Part shown: piece by piece, positions 17,118-25,867 of the stretch | How the letters are laid out: each line of letters begins with the position of its first letter | How positions within the stretch are numbered: position 1 is the stretch's first letter | NCBI GenBank assembly: GCA_937127125.1 | Contig: CAKZLO010000032.1 | Span: 62,001 to 126,000, forward strand | Length of the DNA: 64,000 bases | Direction of reading: 5' to 3' | Origin: an uncultured Ardenticatenia bacterium | Lineage (GTDB): Bacteria > Chloroflexota > Anaerolineae > 4572-78 > NAK82 | The notes under the pieces: generated by a model | Told to the model about the DNA's origin: nothing | What the model saw: the letters and a program-made list of their open reading frames with translations, nothing else | Database searches by the model: none | Translations under genes and position numbers: made by a program

Positions 17118-18713
17118 ATGGAGACTGCAGTGTGGCGCATTATTCCTGAGTATGAAATTGAGACAGAGATCGGCTGTGGTGCCCTGACTACCGTCTATCG
17201 CGCGCGACGCAAGAGCGACGGCTGCCTGGTCTCCATCAAAGTAGTAATGCCTGAATTTGTTACGGATCGCATCTTTGTACGCCGTTTCGTTGAAGCAGCC
17301 AGCCGTGCAATCAAGCTGGACCATCCCAACATTGCACGCACCTTCGAAGTCGCTGAACGCGAAGGCATGGTGTACGTCGTACGTGAGTACCTGGACGCTA
17401 GCTGTCTGGCGGAGTGGTTGGCTCTGCAAGGCCCTGTGTCGCCAGAACAGGCGGTGCCGATCGTGCGCCAGTTAGCATCCGCATTGGACTATGCTCACAG
17501 TCGACGCGTAATGCACGGTGACATCAACGATCGGTGTGTGTACATCGATGCCGGGGGGCGTGTCAAGCTAGCTGATTTTGGACTCGTCCAATCAGTACCT
17601 ACTAGTGAGCTAACACGGGGTCACAGCCATGGTGTACGCATTGTACGCGGTCTGGGAGCCTGTGAATATTTAGCTCCAGAGCGAGTGCAAGGCCAGGGGC
17701 CGAACAGACCGGCAGACATTTACGCCCTGGGCATTATAACCTATCAACTTTTGACCGGCGCTCCTCCGTTTCAGGGAGAGCCAGAAGACGTTTTAGCTGC
17801 ACAGGTATACGAAACGCCACAGCCTGTGCATCTGGGCGATCCGCGCGTCTCACCCGCGGTGAGCGCCACAATCACTCGTGTGCTTGCTAAACGTCCTGAG
17901 CTGCGCTATAGCACTGCCACTGAATTCGCACGTGCGTTTGCTGCGGCGGCGGAGGGCGTTGCGCCAGGATACAAATCACCAACACCGGGACGCGTGAAAG
18001 GGCCTGGTGAAGCACGTAAGCCGCTTGGGCCTCTGGTGATAGCGATACTGGCAGTAGTTATGGTTCTGTTGGTAGCCTCGGCTTGGAGCTTTGGCGGTGT
18101 CGGAAGTTGGCTGGGAACGCAGGCATCCGTATGGCTGTCAGCATTGGTGCCTCCCACTCCGGCTCTTAGTCCTGTCACTGAGGAATTGCCCGTCGTCAGT
18201 CCCAGTGTAATAGCAACACCTGCATTGACTGCTACAGCTACACCGGTAAGTCGGATGACACCCACGGTGTCCACCACATTCACAGCATCGCCGACGGCTG
18301 CACAGGAAGCGACCCCTACACCCTTGCCTACTGGTACTCCCACCGCGCGGATAACGCCGTCTGCGGTAGCCTCGACACCAAGTGCCCAATTCCGCAACTT
18401 GGTCGTAGCTGCCGGCATCGACGCAGAGAATCAACCTGTGTCGCCCGGTGATACCTTCTCAGCAGCGCGAAGGCCGTTATACGTGTTTTTCGAATACCGG
18501 AACATGTCCCCTAGAATGAAATGGGGACACGTCTGGTTGCGCGGTGATGAGGAGCTTAGCCGCATGGAGGAAAGTTGGCCTGCTCAATGGGGATCTAACG
18601 GGCGCGCTTGGATTTACTACACCCCTGAGACAACTTATTTGGCGGGGACGTATCAGGTACAACTGCTGGTGGACGGCCAGATCGTCGCCACAACAACTTT
18701 TACAATACGATAA
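17118..18713 (+). CDS. Membrane Ser/Thr protein kinase-like protein with atypical catalytic loop
   Basis: Domains: kinase (about 10-275), one transmembrane helix (LVIAILAVVMVLLVASAW, about 305-325), a Thr/Pro/Ala-rich linker (330-425) and an outer domain of about 105 residues. Present: Gly loop GCGALTTVY, Lys41 (VSIKVV), helix-C Glu59, catalytic Asp135, DFG (153-155) and LAPERV. The catalytic loop reads HGDINDRC instead of HRDxKPxN, so the Lys is Asn137 and the metal-binding Asn is Cys140; activity is therefore doubtful. The stop overlaps the next ATG (TAATG). The outer domain resembles C-terminal regions of other secreted Chloroflexota proteins and may sense ligands (inference). Confidence 0.85.
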   Translation: METAVWRIIPEYEIETEIGCGALTTVYRARRKSDGCLVSIKVVMPEFVTDRIFVRRFVEAASRAIKLDHPNIARTFEVAEREGMVYVVREYLDASCLAEWLALQGPVSPEQAVPIVRQLASALDYAHSRRVMHGDINDRCVYIDAGGRVKLADFGLVQSVPTSELTRGHSHGVRIVRGLGACEYLAPERVQGQGPNRPADIYALGIITYQLLTGAPPFQGEPEDVLAAQVYETPQPVHLGDPRVSPAVSATITRVLAKRPELRYSTATEFARAFAAAAEGVAPGYKSPTPGRVKGPGEARKPLGPLVIAILAVVMVLLVASAWSFGGVGSWLGTQASVWLSALVPPTPALSPVTEELPVVSPSVIATPALTATATPVSRMTPTVSTTFTASPTAAQEATPTPLPTGTPTARITPSAVASTPSAQFRNLVVAAGIDAENQPVSPGDTFSAARRPLYVFFEYRNMSPRMKWGHVWLRGDEELSRMEESWPAQWGSNGRAWIYYTPETTYLAGTYQVQLLVDGQIVATTTFTIR

Positions 18714-19984
18714 TGCACAGCTCCAGAAGATTGTGCGTTTCCTTGCTAATCTGTTTCTCTCTTTTCACAGCTACTTGTCAGACGTCTCCCTTGAAGCAAA
18801 ACTCAGTTTCTGTTGATGCCAGGCCTTTGGCAGCTACCCTTCCTGCCCCCACGAAAGTTCAGTATCCTTCTCCTATACCACCGGGTCCAGTGCGATCTCT
18901 AGCTCAGATGCCTGATGGTGAGCTGTTAGCTGGTGTTGGCCCGGTAAATGGTGAGGAAACTCCAGCGGTATGGCAGTTATATCGTGGGAGGGGCGGTTCC
19001 TGGCAGCGCCTGACGTGGCCCGAAGAGGTTGTGCTGCAAGCACTCCATGTTCCCTCCCTGGGTAGCCCTATCTTTGCAGTGCCTCTTAGTAATGCCTTGC
19101 TGGGCAGTGGTCAACCGTGGGGTTTGTTGCGTTCTACGGATGGCGGGCTCTCATGGCATCAAATATTGACAGGACTGGATGATCCTTATGTAACGGATAT
19201 AGCTCTATCGCCGCGATTCGCTGAGGATCAGGCCATGGTAGCGGTGACTTGGTACAACGGAGTGTATTACTCTGATAGCGCAGGGGATAAGTGGCGACGG
19301 TTACCTTACCGCCATCAGATAGCACCATCCGGCGGTGCCAATCCGTATGATTTGGCTGTGGCAGTTTCACCCGATTTTCAGGGTGGAACGCCACAACGTC
19401 CCGCAGCCAACGGTCTGCTTGTTGCCAGTTTTGCGCATGGCATCCATATCTGGAGTTCGACGGAACAACGGTGGCGAACCGTTTCTGTTACGGTTCCGGC
19501 ACGGCTAGAAGATTACGAGCCAACCAGTGCACCGCTCACTGCCGGCGATATTGCCTTCTCTCCTGACTTTGCACAGGATGGCATCCTTTATGTCTATTCC
19601 GGTTATGCCGGCTTATTCCGTTCGAGCGATGGTGGTCTCACATGGCAATTTGCTGGCCGGGGGTTGCCAACCCCTGTTCCACCCAGCAATACATTTCATC
19701 TAGAAGTGCTCTCAGCAAACATCGCTTGCGTTTTGTTGGAGGACCCGCCACCTGAGGCGGAAGAGGAATCACTGGCACAGCTGCCACGCAGCAAGTGGCC
19801 ACGCAACCTCTACTGTACGCGCGATGGCGGTACGTCTTGGCGTATGCTCCAGCCTCCGCCGGAAGTGGGCGAGGTATCCACCTTCACAGCCAGACGAGAC
19901 GAAACAGGGAGAATGGTATTGTACCTAGGTGGGGTGCAGGGCGGAGTATTTGATTACGCAATCGAAACATTGGTGTGGCGATGA
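18713..19984 (+). CDS. Lipoprotein with Asp-box (BNR/YCF48-like) propeller repeats
   Basis: Exported beta-propeller of unknown ligand. A signal peptide with lipobox ends at FTATC (residue about 22). Asp-box repeats are visible: STDGGLSW, SDSAGDKW, SSDGGLTW and TRDGGTSW, separated by blocks containing DIALSPRFAEDQ / DIAFSPDFAQDG. This architecture is shared with sialidase-like and photosystem-assembly-type propellers, but no catalytic residues can be assigned. Translationally coupled to the kinase gene (1-base overlap), suggesting that this lipoprotein and the kinase outer domain work at the same cell-surface site. Confidence 0.82.
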   Translation: MHSSRRLCVSLLICFSLFTATCQTSPLKQNSVSVDARPLAATLPAPTKVQYPSPIPPGPVRSLAQMPDGELLAGVGPVNGEETPAVWQLYRGRGGSWQRLTWPEEVVLQALHVPSLGSPIFAVPLSNALLGSGQPWGLLRSTDGGLSWHQILTGLDDPYVTDIALSPRFAEDQAMVAVTWYNGVYYSDSAGDKWRRLPYRHQIAPSGGANPYDLAVAVSPDFQGGTPQRPAANGLLVASFAHGIHIWSSTEQRWRTVSVTVPARLEDYEPTSAPLTAGDIAFSPDFAQDGILYVYSGYAGLFRSSDGGLTWQFAGRGLPTPVPPSNTFHLEVLSANIACVLLEDPPPEAEEESLAQLPRSKWPRNLYCTRDGGTSWRMLQPPPEVGEVSTFTARRDETGRMVLYLGGVQGGVFDYAIETLVWR

Positions 19985-20133
19985 ATGGGGAGCCCGTTGC
20001 AGACTATTACTCAGGAGCGGTGTGGTGCAGCGTTGTGGGATTGGTCGTTCCCTTTGGGCCAGCTAGAATTATATGGGTGCTCGCCACTATCCTTTAGATA
20101 AGAGTCCTTCTGTTACTGTTTGGCGTCGAATCT

Positions 20134-20781
20134 TCAGCGTGGTGTAGAAGCCTCTTCCGACGTCAGCTCGTCCAAGGTTATTAGCTCTGTGACCACCTCA
20201 TCTGGCTTTAGAATCAACAGACCTGCGGAGGGTTTGAATCGTCCTAATGGAGCAACACCACCCGGATTGAATAAGAGGGTTTTCCCATGTCGCGCTTGGT
20301 AAGGTTGGTGAGTGTGACCAAAGACGATCACGTCAGCCTGTGGATACATAGATAACAAACGGCGGGCAATCCGAGCGTTTGATCGGGTGCGGTTGGGTTC
20401 CAGCAGCTTCTCCCAAAACCAGTCGCTCGCCAGTGCCCAGAAGTTCGGCCAGCCCCCGTGGTTGAGTACCACATGATAGCCAAGCAGCGAAAAGTGCAGG
20501 TCGAACGGCAGTTCAATTCCACCATGGCTCAGCTCATTGGGTTTGAAGTGCAAATTTCCGCGCACAGCATAAAGTGGGGCTATCATCTCAAGTGGTCGGA
20601 GATATTCCATCTGATCTACGTCGCCTGCGTGAAGAATCAAGTCCACATCGCAGAAGATAGTCAGAAGTTGTCCGGGCAATTGCTTCAATCGGAAGGGTAA
20701 ATGGGTATCAGCCAGCACCCCAATCTTCAGATTGTCCTTGTCCGTGATACCCGGAACGTCGACAAATTTTGTGTAATACAA
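20134..20781 (-). CDS. YfcE-type metallophosphoesterase
   Basis: Calcineurin-like phosphodiesterase, two-metal cytoplasmic enzyme. Motifs in order: GVLADTHLP, LILHAGDVD, AVRGNLHFKPN, VVLNHGG and VIVFGHTHQPY with NPGGVAPLGRF after it. This is the YfcE/MJ0936 group that cleaves phosphodiesters in vitro; its natural substrate is not known. The start is TTG with AAGGGG just upstream, and the first 17 residues before LKIGVLADTH are not conserved in the family, so a later start is possible. Convergent with the propeller lipoprotein across 149 bases that show no clear terminator. Confidence 0.88.
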   Translation of the reverse strand: MYYTKFVDVPGITDKDNLKIGVLADTHLPFRLKQLPGQLLTIFCDVDLILHAGDVDQMEYLRPLEMIAPLYAVRGNLHFKPNELSHGGIELPFDLHFSLLGYHVVLNHGGWPNFWALASDWFWEKLLEPNRTRSNARIARRLLSMYPQADVIVFGHTHQPYQARHGKTLLFNPGGVAPLGRFKPSAGLLILKPDEVVTELITLDELTSEEASTPR

Positions 20782-20858
20782 GACCCCTTTCCCTCACCTA
20801 AGTGCAATGTGAATTCCAAGTGCTCGAAGACACACGGCTGAGAGGTCGATTGTTGGGC

Positions 20859-21404
20859 TCACATTATCAACATTTGCGCCATAAACAGCCCAACGATCGT
20901 CTTGGCGTCACATATTAGTCCTGACTTGACCATATCTAACGCCTGTTCCAATGGCAACGTGATGACTTCAATGGTCTCGTCCACGTCACGATTGGTTTCA
21001 CCAACGGTGAGCCCAGTGGCCAAAAACAAGTGAATGATTTCACTGCATACTCCTGGCATTGTGTAGAAGCTGGTGAGATAACGCCAGTGGGTAGCACGAT
21101 CTCCTGTCTCCTCAGCCAGCTCACGTGGAGCTGCCTCCTCTGGGGTCTCCCCAGGCTGCAACGTGCCAGCAGGTAGCTCCAACAAGTACTTGCCGATAGC
21201 GGAGCGATACTGTCGCACCATACGTACCTGACGGTCATCCGTGAGTGGGATAATCGTCACGGCACCTGGAGTGTTAACAATTTCACGGATTGTGGTACGG
21301 CCATCCGGTAGCTCGATCGTATCGACCCGAAAGCGCACAATGCGGCCGTCATAAATGGGTTGACTTTTGATAACCCGTTCTGGTTTTTCCAAAGTTTCAG
21401 ACAC
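20859..21404 (-). CDS. Nudix hydrolase, ADP-ribose pyrophosphatase-like
   Basis: Hydrolyses ADP-ribose or a related nucleoside diphosphate sugar to AMP and sugar phosphate. The Nudix box is complete: GETPEEAAPRELAEETG, following the family segment VRQYRSAIGKYLLELPAG. The first strand DGRIVRFRVDTIELPDG is typical of the ADPRase subgroup. An in-frame ATG at 21494 lies upstream of a good promoter and would not be transcribed; GTG 21404 has AGGG nine bases before it and fits the family N-terminus. Confidence 0.88.
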   Translation of the reverse strand: MSETLEKPERVIKSQPIYDGRIVRFRVDTIELPDGRTTIREIVNTPGAVTIIPLTDDRQVRMVRQYRSAIGKYLLELPAGTLQPGETPEEAAPRELAEETGDRATHWRYLTSFYTMPGVCSEIIHLFLATGLTVGETNRDVDETIEVITLPLEQALDMVKSGLICDAKTIVGLFMAQMLIM

Positions 21405-21450
21405 TGTCTCTACCCTGAGTTGTATGGATGAATTCGACTTCGTTCGAATG

Positions 21451-21479
21451 AGTATAGAACGAAACACAGTGTGTCGCAA
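21451..21479 (-). promoter_or_regulatory. Promoter for the Nudix hydrolase gene
   Basis: Minus strand TTGCGA, 17-base spacer, TATACT; the predicted transcript start is near 21444, 40 bases before GTG 21404. This sets the start codon choice for the gene. Confidence 0.6.
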
Positions 21480-21603
21480 TGCTTGCATATGCACTTGGTA
21501 GTGGACGATAGGGCATAATCCCAGTCTGTAGAATCATCCGTGTTGGTTCTTAGCCTTGCTGTGATTCCCGCGAATCAGAGGTTCATCCATTTTCAGTTGA
21601 CCT

Positions 21604-21632
21604 TTGCACACCACTAATCTTGATGTTACAAT
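21604..21632 (+). promoter_or_regulatory. Promoter abutting the GNAT start codon
   Basis: TTGCAC, 17-base spacer, TACAAT preceded by TGT (extended -10). The -10 ends six bases before ATG 21639, placing the predicted transcript start on the A of the ATG: a leaderless mRNA candidate. Confidence 0.6.
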
Positions 21633-21638
21633 GAAACT

Positions 21639-22169
21639 ATGCTGGTCCGTGCAGCACAGTTAGGTGATCTGAACGCCTGTTACGAGATGGACAAATCGTA
21701 TCTGACCGATCACGTGTGGCAAATGCAGTCGCACGGAAGTGGTCGCGCAATCGAAACGCGATTTGACCTAATACGCCTGCCACGACCTATGAAGGTGGAA
21801 TATCCACGCCACCCAGATGAGTTGCTTGATAACTGGCGCCGTGAGGAGTGCTTCCTAGTGGCTGTGGACGATGCAGACAACGTATTGGGGTTCCTGGATA
21901 TGACTGTCCAAGCGTGGCATAACACAGCCTGGATTCGCAACCTCGTAGTGAATAAGGATCAACGTCGTCAGGGTATCGGCACCAATTTGCTGCGCTCTGC
22001 CCGCGCTTGGGCATGCGAGCAGGGATTAAGTAATATAATGGCTGAAGCTCAGACAAAGAACTATCCTGCTATCAGTTTTTGGCAGAAACATGGTTTTGTG
22101 TACTGCGGCTACAACGATCGTTATTACCCGAATGGAGACATCGTTGTTTTCTTTTATCTGCGACTCTGA
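21639..22169 (+). CDS. GNAT-family N-acetyltransferase
   Basis: Single-domain acetyltransferase of 176 residues. The acetyl-CoA binding segment is VNKDQRRQGIGTNLLRSARAWA, followed by AQTKNYPAISFWQKHGFVYCG, which is the C-terminal GNAT half. The substrate is unknown. There is no Shine-Dalgarno sequence, and the promoter -10 lies only six bases upstream of the ATG. The membrane sensor gene starts 24 bases after the stop and is probably cotranscribed. Confidence 0.88.
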   Translation: MLVRAAQLGDLNACYEMDKSYLTDHVWQMQSHGSGRAIETRFDLIRLPRPMKVEYPRHPDELLDNWRREECFLVAVDDADNVLGFLDMTVQAWHNTAWIRNLVVNKDQRRQGIGTNLLRSARAWACEQGLSNIMAEAQTKNYPAISFWQKHGFVYCGYNDRYYPNGDIVVFFYLRL

Positions 22170-22193
22170 TTCAGCGTTTCGGCGTGCAGATGA

Positions 22194-24182
22194 ATGGAAC
22201 CTCTGGCGATTAATCTAATTTCTCTGTTGTCCTCGCTTAATCGGGCGATCTCTATCGCTATTGTTATCCTGAGCTTTTCGTTATTGGTCTATATACTCAC
22301 TTACAATCTGCGCAGCTCGGTAGCACGTTCTTTCAGCACTCTGATCGCCTGTGTGTGCATTACCTATACGGGAGATGCAGCGCTCTTTGCCACTACATCT
22401 CTGGAGAGCGCCATGCCATGGCTGAAACTGCAATGGATTGGCATCGCATTTACCCCGGCTGCTTACCTGCATTTCTCAGACTCTCTGTTGCGCACAACCA
22501 ATTCGCTTTCCGCTTTACGTCGTTGGGCGGTGCGCGCCGGGTATCTTATCGGCTTCATATTGGTACCTCTAGCTTTCTGGACACCCTTATTGGTGTACGA
22601 TGGCATCCATAGTCCTGGTCTCACACAGTTTCGCGCTGGCCCCCTGTTCTGGCTGTTTAGCGCCTATTTCTTCGCAACGGTGATATGGGGTGCCTATAAC
22701 ACTATGCAGGCGCGTCGACGCTGCCTAACACACACATCGCGCCGGCGTATGACCTACTTAGCAGCTTCATTTGCGGCGCCAGCATTGGGTGTCTTCCCTT
22801 ATCTATTGTTGGCCAGCACGCCATCGACGTTCCTTTCCCAAGCAGCTTTCTTTACTATGCTGTTTGTTGGTAATTTAGGCATTGCAGCGATGATCGCTGT
22901 GATGGCTTACAGTGTGGCTTATTTCGGCGTGCTCACACCCGACCGTGTGGTAAAGCACAATTTGATCCACTTCTTGCTCCGTGGACCCCTGCTTGCCACA
23001 GTGGTAATTTTCGTCTTCCTAGCAATGCCGAAAGTGGCCTACATTCTCAATTTGCCACGGGAAGCTGTTTTGGTAGCGACAGTGGCGTTTGTAATCGTAA
23101 TTGGCCAGCTGGTGATCAATTTGGCCAAGCCAGCGATTGATCAGCTGGTTTTCCATCGGGATCGCGAGGAAGTGGTGTGGATTCAGGAGCTGGATCGTCG
23201 CCTTTTGACCACGACTGACTTGCAGCAGGCACTGGAGAACATTTTAGCCGCTCTGTGTGAGGTGTTGCGCGTGCGCACCGGTTTCATTGCCAACGTTGGG
23301 GCACGCTCTGGGCCGCGCCTGGAGACCTATTACGGTTCTCAGGAAGTTATCGAGTCGGCCTTACGCACAGTCAAGGTAGATGCTTTAGTCGCCGCCGCGC
23401 GCGATGGTCGATCGGGCGAAGTCTTTGTACGTCAGGACGGCTTCTGGTTTGCCTTGTTGCGTACCCAGTCGCGCGACACCATACTCGGGTTGCTGGCACT
23501 TGAGGCGGGTGATCGGACCGAGCTCACCGAACACGAGCGAGAAGTAGCGACCGCCTTGGTCGCCCAGGCCGAACGTGCGTTAGAAGACCGCGCGTTACAA
23601 CACAACGTCTTCAATGTGTTACGACGTATTATCCCTGAGCTGGAGCAGGTGCAGCGCCTTCGTGGGACCACCCGCTACGCCGGTTCACCAGGATTGGAGA
23701 CGCTCTCTCTGAGCAGCCCTATCCATTCTCCTGAATTCACCCAGATGGTGCGCGATGCTCTGAACCATTACTGGGGTGGACCTCAGCTGGCACATAGCCC
23801 TTTGTTGGGGCTGCGCGTGGTGCAGGAGTCCTTGGCGCAGCATCAAGGCAATCCTGTGCGTGCTCTGCGCGCTGTGTTGGGACAAGCAATTGCCAACTTG
23901 CGTCCCGACGGCGAACGGAAGATAACAGCTGCTGAATGGCTGCTTTACAATATCCTGGAGCTCAAGTTCATTCAGGGGTTGCGTGTACGTGATGTAGCAC
24001 AGCACCTAGCTATGAGCGAGTCAGACCTCTATCGTAAACAGCGTATTGCTATTGAGGAAGTAGCACGAGCCCTGAAGGCTATGGAACAGCAGGGCATAGC
24101 CAGAGATGAGGCGGAAAAGTCGGCTACAACACGGCGCACGCGAAGAAAACAGGATCAGTCGCTGACCATGCAAAGCCGGTAA
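22194..24182 (+). CDS. Membrane-bound 7TM-GAF protein with C-terminal helix-turn-helix
   Basis: No kinase domain. Residues about 10-310 hold seven to nine hydrophobic helices, resembling the N-terminal 7TM sensor region of some histidine kinases. After a dimerisation-like helix (HRDREEVVWIQELDRRLL) comes a GAF-like domain (about 345-475). The C-terminal ~140 residues end in a probable DNA-binding helix-turn-helix: GLRVRDVAQHLAMSESDLYRKQ, like sigma-region-4 or LuxR-type helices. The simplest reading is a one-component membrane-tethered transcription regulator. The alternative is that the C-terminus binds protein instead of DNA. Confidence 0.7.
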   Translation: MEPLAINLISLLSSLNRAISIAIVILSFSLLVYILTYNLRSSVARSFSTLIACVCITYTGDAALFATTSLESAMPWLKLQWIGIAFTPAAYLHFSDSLLRTTNSLSALRRWAVRAGYLIGFILVPLAFWTPLLVYDGIHSPGLTQFRAGPLFWLFSAYFFATVIWGAYNTMQARRRCLTHTSRRRMTYLAASFAAPALGVFPYLLLASTPSTFLSQAAFFTMLFVGNLGIAAMIAVMAYSVAYFGVLTPDRVVKHNLIHFLLRGPLLATVVIFVFLAMPKVAYILNLPREAVLVATVAFVIVIGQLVINLAKPAIDQLVFHRDREEVVWIQELDRRLLTTTDLQQALENILAALCEVLRVRTGFIANVGARSGPRLETYYGSQEVIESALRTVKVDALVAAARDGRSGEVFVRQDGFWFALLRTQSRDTILGLLALEAGDRTELTEHEREVATALVAQAERALEDRALQHNVFNVLRRIIPELEQVQRLRGTTRYAGSPGLETLSLSSPIHSPEFTQMVRDALNHYWGGPQLAHSPLLGLRVVQESLAQHQGNPVRALRAVLGQAIANLRPDGERKITAAEWLLYNILELKFIQGLRVRDVAQHLAMSESDLYRKQRIAIEEVARALKAMEQQGIARDEAEKSATTRRTRRKQDQSLTMQSR

Positions 24183-24201
24183 GTCTTGGGGTGTCCATAG
24201 T

Positions 24202-25014
24202 CTATTCAGGCATGTAGTCCACCAACCTGACTGATACAGTGGCTGCAGCCGCCTTTTGCACCAGCGAGCGGACCGGATGCATACCTAGCAACATCCAGCG
24301 CTCACGGAGAGTGCCTGCTACCAACATTCCTACTACCTGACCCGTATGTTCACTCACCAGTGGGGAGCCGCTGCCGCTCCACTGTGCCAAGGAGAAAGGG
24401 AGGTCCATCAGCACCCACACAGCTTTCCCATCCACCGACTGTACGGTGCCACCTAGAATGTGTTGGCCTCCCCCATTACCACCCAGACATTTGTATAGTA
24501 AGACGCGCTCACCCGGTAGAGGTGCACCCCGTGGATCGGGCCACAGCACGTAGGCCGGATCTATGTCCGGGTCAGAGTGCAATAGCAGGTAATCCACTGT
24601 CAAATCGTCGCTATCGCGTGGCCGGCCAATGGGGATGTATACCGCATCGAAATCGACTGTGTATCCGGACGGTTGAGCATGTAGACGTATGCGCTCCAGC
24701 GGACGCCTCGGGTCACCTGGCCTCGCGCTGTGCGCTGTAGTCACACCAAACACATGCCCATCATTAAGTGCTAAGAGAAAACCACAGCCCACCATAGAGT
24801 ATCCCTCATCGCGATACTGCACCCACTCTTGAAACGCCACATTACCACTTGGAATTTCGCCACGGGGAACCGAAATAGTCGGAGGCGGTGGTGTGGGATC
24901 GGGTGGTGGCCCCATCACTAACCGCACCGAGGACACTGCCAGTGTCACGCTGCTAATTATAACTGCCGAGGGAATCGCTAACACCGAAGCTCGCAGAATG
25001 AAGCCAAAGTTCAT
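24202..25014 (-). CDS. Exported trypsin-like serine protease
   Basis: Chymotrypsin-fold peptidase with a membrane anchor or signal peptide (VLAIPSAVIISSVTLAVSSV) and a short Pro-rich linker (PPPDPTPPPPT). Catalytic triad candidates: His in VTTAHSA, Asp in TVDYLLLHSD, Ser in SGSGSPLVS, where the usual GDSGGP is altered to GSGSPL. The region around each residue fits family S1 of housekeeping or surface proteases. AGGAC lies before the ATG. Convergent with the 7TM sensor with a 19-base gap. Confidence 0.78.
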   Translation of the reverse strand: MNFGFILRASVLAIPSAVIISSVTLAVSSVRLVMGPPPDPTPPPPTISVPRGEIPSGNVAFQEWVQYRDEGYSMVGCGFLLALNDGHVFGVTTAHSARPGDPRRPLERIRLHAQPSGYTVDFDAVYIPIGRPRDSDDLTVDYLLLHSDPDIDPAYVLWPDPRGAPLPGERVLLYKCLGGNGGGQHILGGTVQSVDGKAVWVLMDLPFSLAQWSGSGSPLVSEHTGQVVGMLVAGTLRERWMLLGMHPVRSLVQKAAAATVSVRLVDYMPE

Positions 25015-25099
25015 TCTTGTCCTGCTCCGCCCGCCTTATGTACGCGTAGTATGAAACAAGAAGATGGATTCTGAGCGTCAGAGCTAATTGTGAATGGTG

Positions 25100-25867
25100 C
25101 TAATCCTGCTTTTCATCCCGAAGGCGCACAATCACCCAGCCCGAAACGGCTGCCGCGATGGCAAGTCCGAGTTCTGTCAACGGTAGGTCGAGCGTGCGAC
25201 TGCCCCACACCGCCCAAGCATCGAAAATCGTGTGTGCTGCTACAGCAATCAGGAAATAGGTAAAACGCGAGTGTGTGATGGCGTGCATCACCAAGACAGC
25301 CATGCAAATATGAAGAAGGATGGCGAAGACTCGCTCCAAGCCAGCTAACAAAGGTGTGTACCAGGGTGCGCTCCAAAAGAGATGTAGGGATTGCTCGGCC
25401 TGAGTCGCAGCTTCACCCTCCAATCCTAGTGCTTGCGTTCCTGCTGTCTGCACGACCAACATTGAAACAACTGTAGCTACAGCCAACAGACCCAGAATGA
25501 CTGCTTCAGTGCCACCATGACCGGCGCCAAACTGCAGTGCCTCCTTCCAGCCGCGTGTCCTTCGCAGAGCGAAGCGCAGTACCAACCAGCGAGCAGTTTG
25601 CTCACACACACCCGCACTCAGCCCGGCAGCCAGTGCCATCAGCGGCAGTGGCCAGAGACCCACGCCCCATGCTCCAGTCAACAGTCCGAGTGCATAGTTA
25701 AGCGGCAAGTGAACGACCTGAGAGGCGACAAAAGTTGCGCCACCAGCTAGGTAGATGCGCCAGGCCACACCGAAGTGCCTCCGGATCCACCACCCTACCA
25801 AGATGGGCAGCGCCAACATCAAGGGCAGCTGTACCACCAGAACAAGGGCGAGAAAAGGCACATTCAT
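25100..25867 (-). CDS. YhfC-like polytopic membrane protein (putative intramembrane protease)
   Basis: About seven transmembrane helices. Conserved-looking segments: [18 protein letters not shown] in helix 3-4, where YhfC/CPBP-type proteins usually carry paired glutamates, and [13 protein letters not shown] after it, then a histidine helix [10 protein letters not shown]. The pair is Glu-Gln here, so peptidase activity is uncertain. 255 residues fits the family. It overlaps the end of the upstream glycine C-acetyltransferase gene by four bases, so the two are cotranscribed, though no functional link is apparent. Confidence 0.75.
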   Translation of the reverse strand: MNVPFLALVLVVQLPLMLALPILVGWWIRRHFGVAWRIYLAGGATFVASQVVHLPLNYALGLLTGAWGVGLWPLPLMALAAGLSAGVCEQTARWLVLRFALRRTRGWKEALQFGAGHGGTEAVILGLLAVATVVSMLVVQTAGTQALGLEGEAATQAEQSLHLFWSAPWYTPLLAGLERVFAILLHICMAVLVMHAITHSRFTYFLIAVAAHTIFDAWAVWGSRTLDLPLTELGLAIAAAVSGWVIVRLRDEKQD

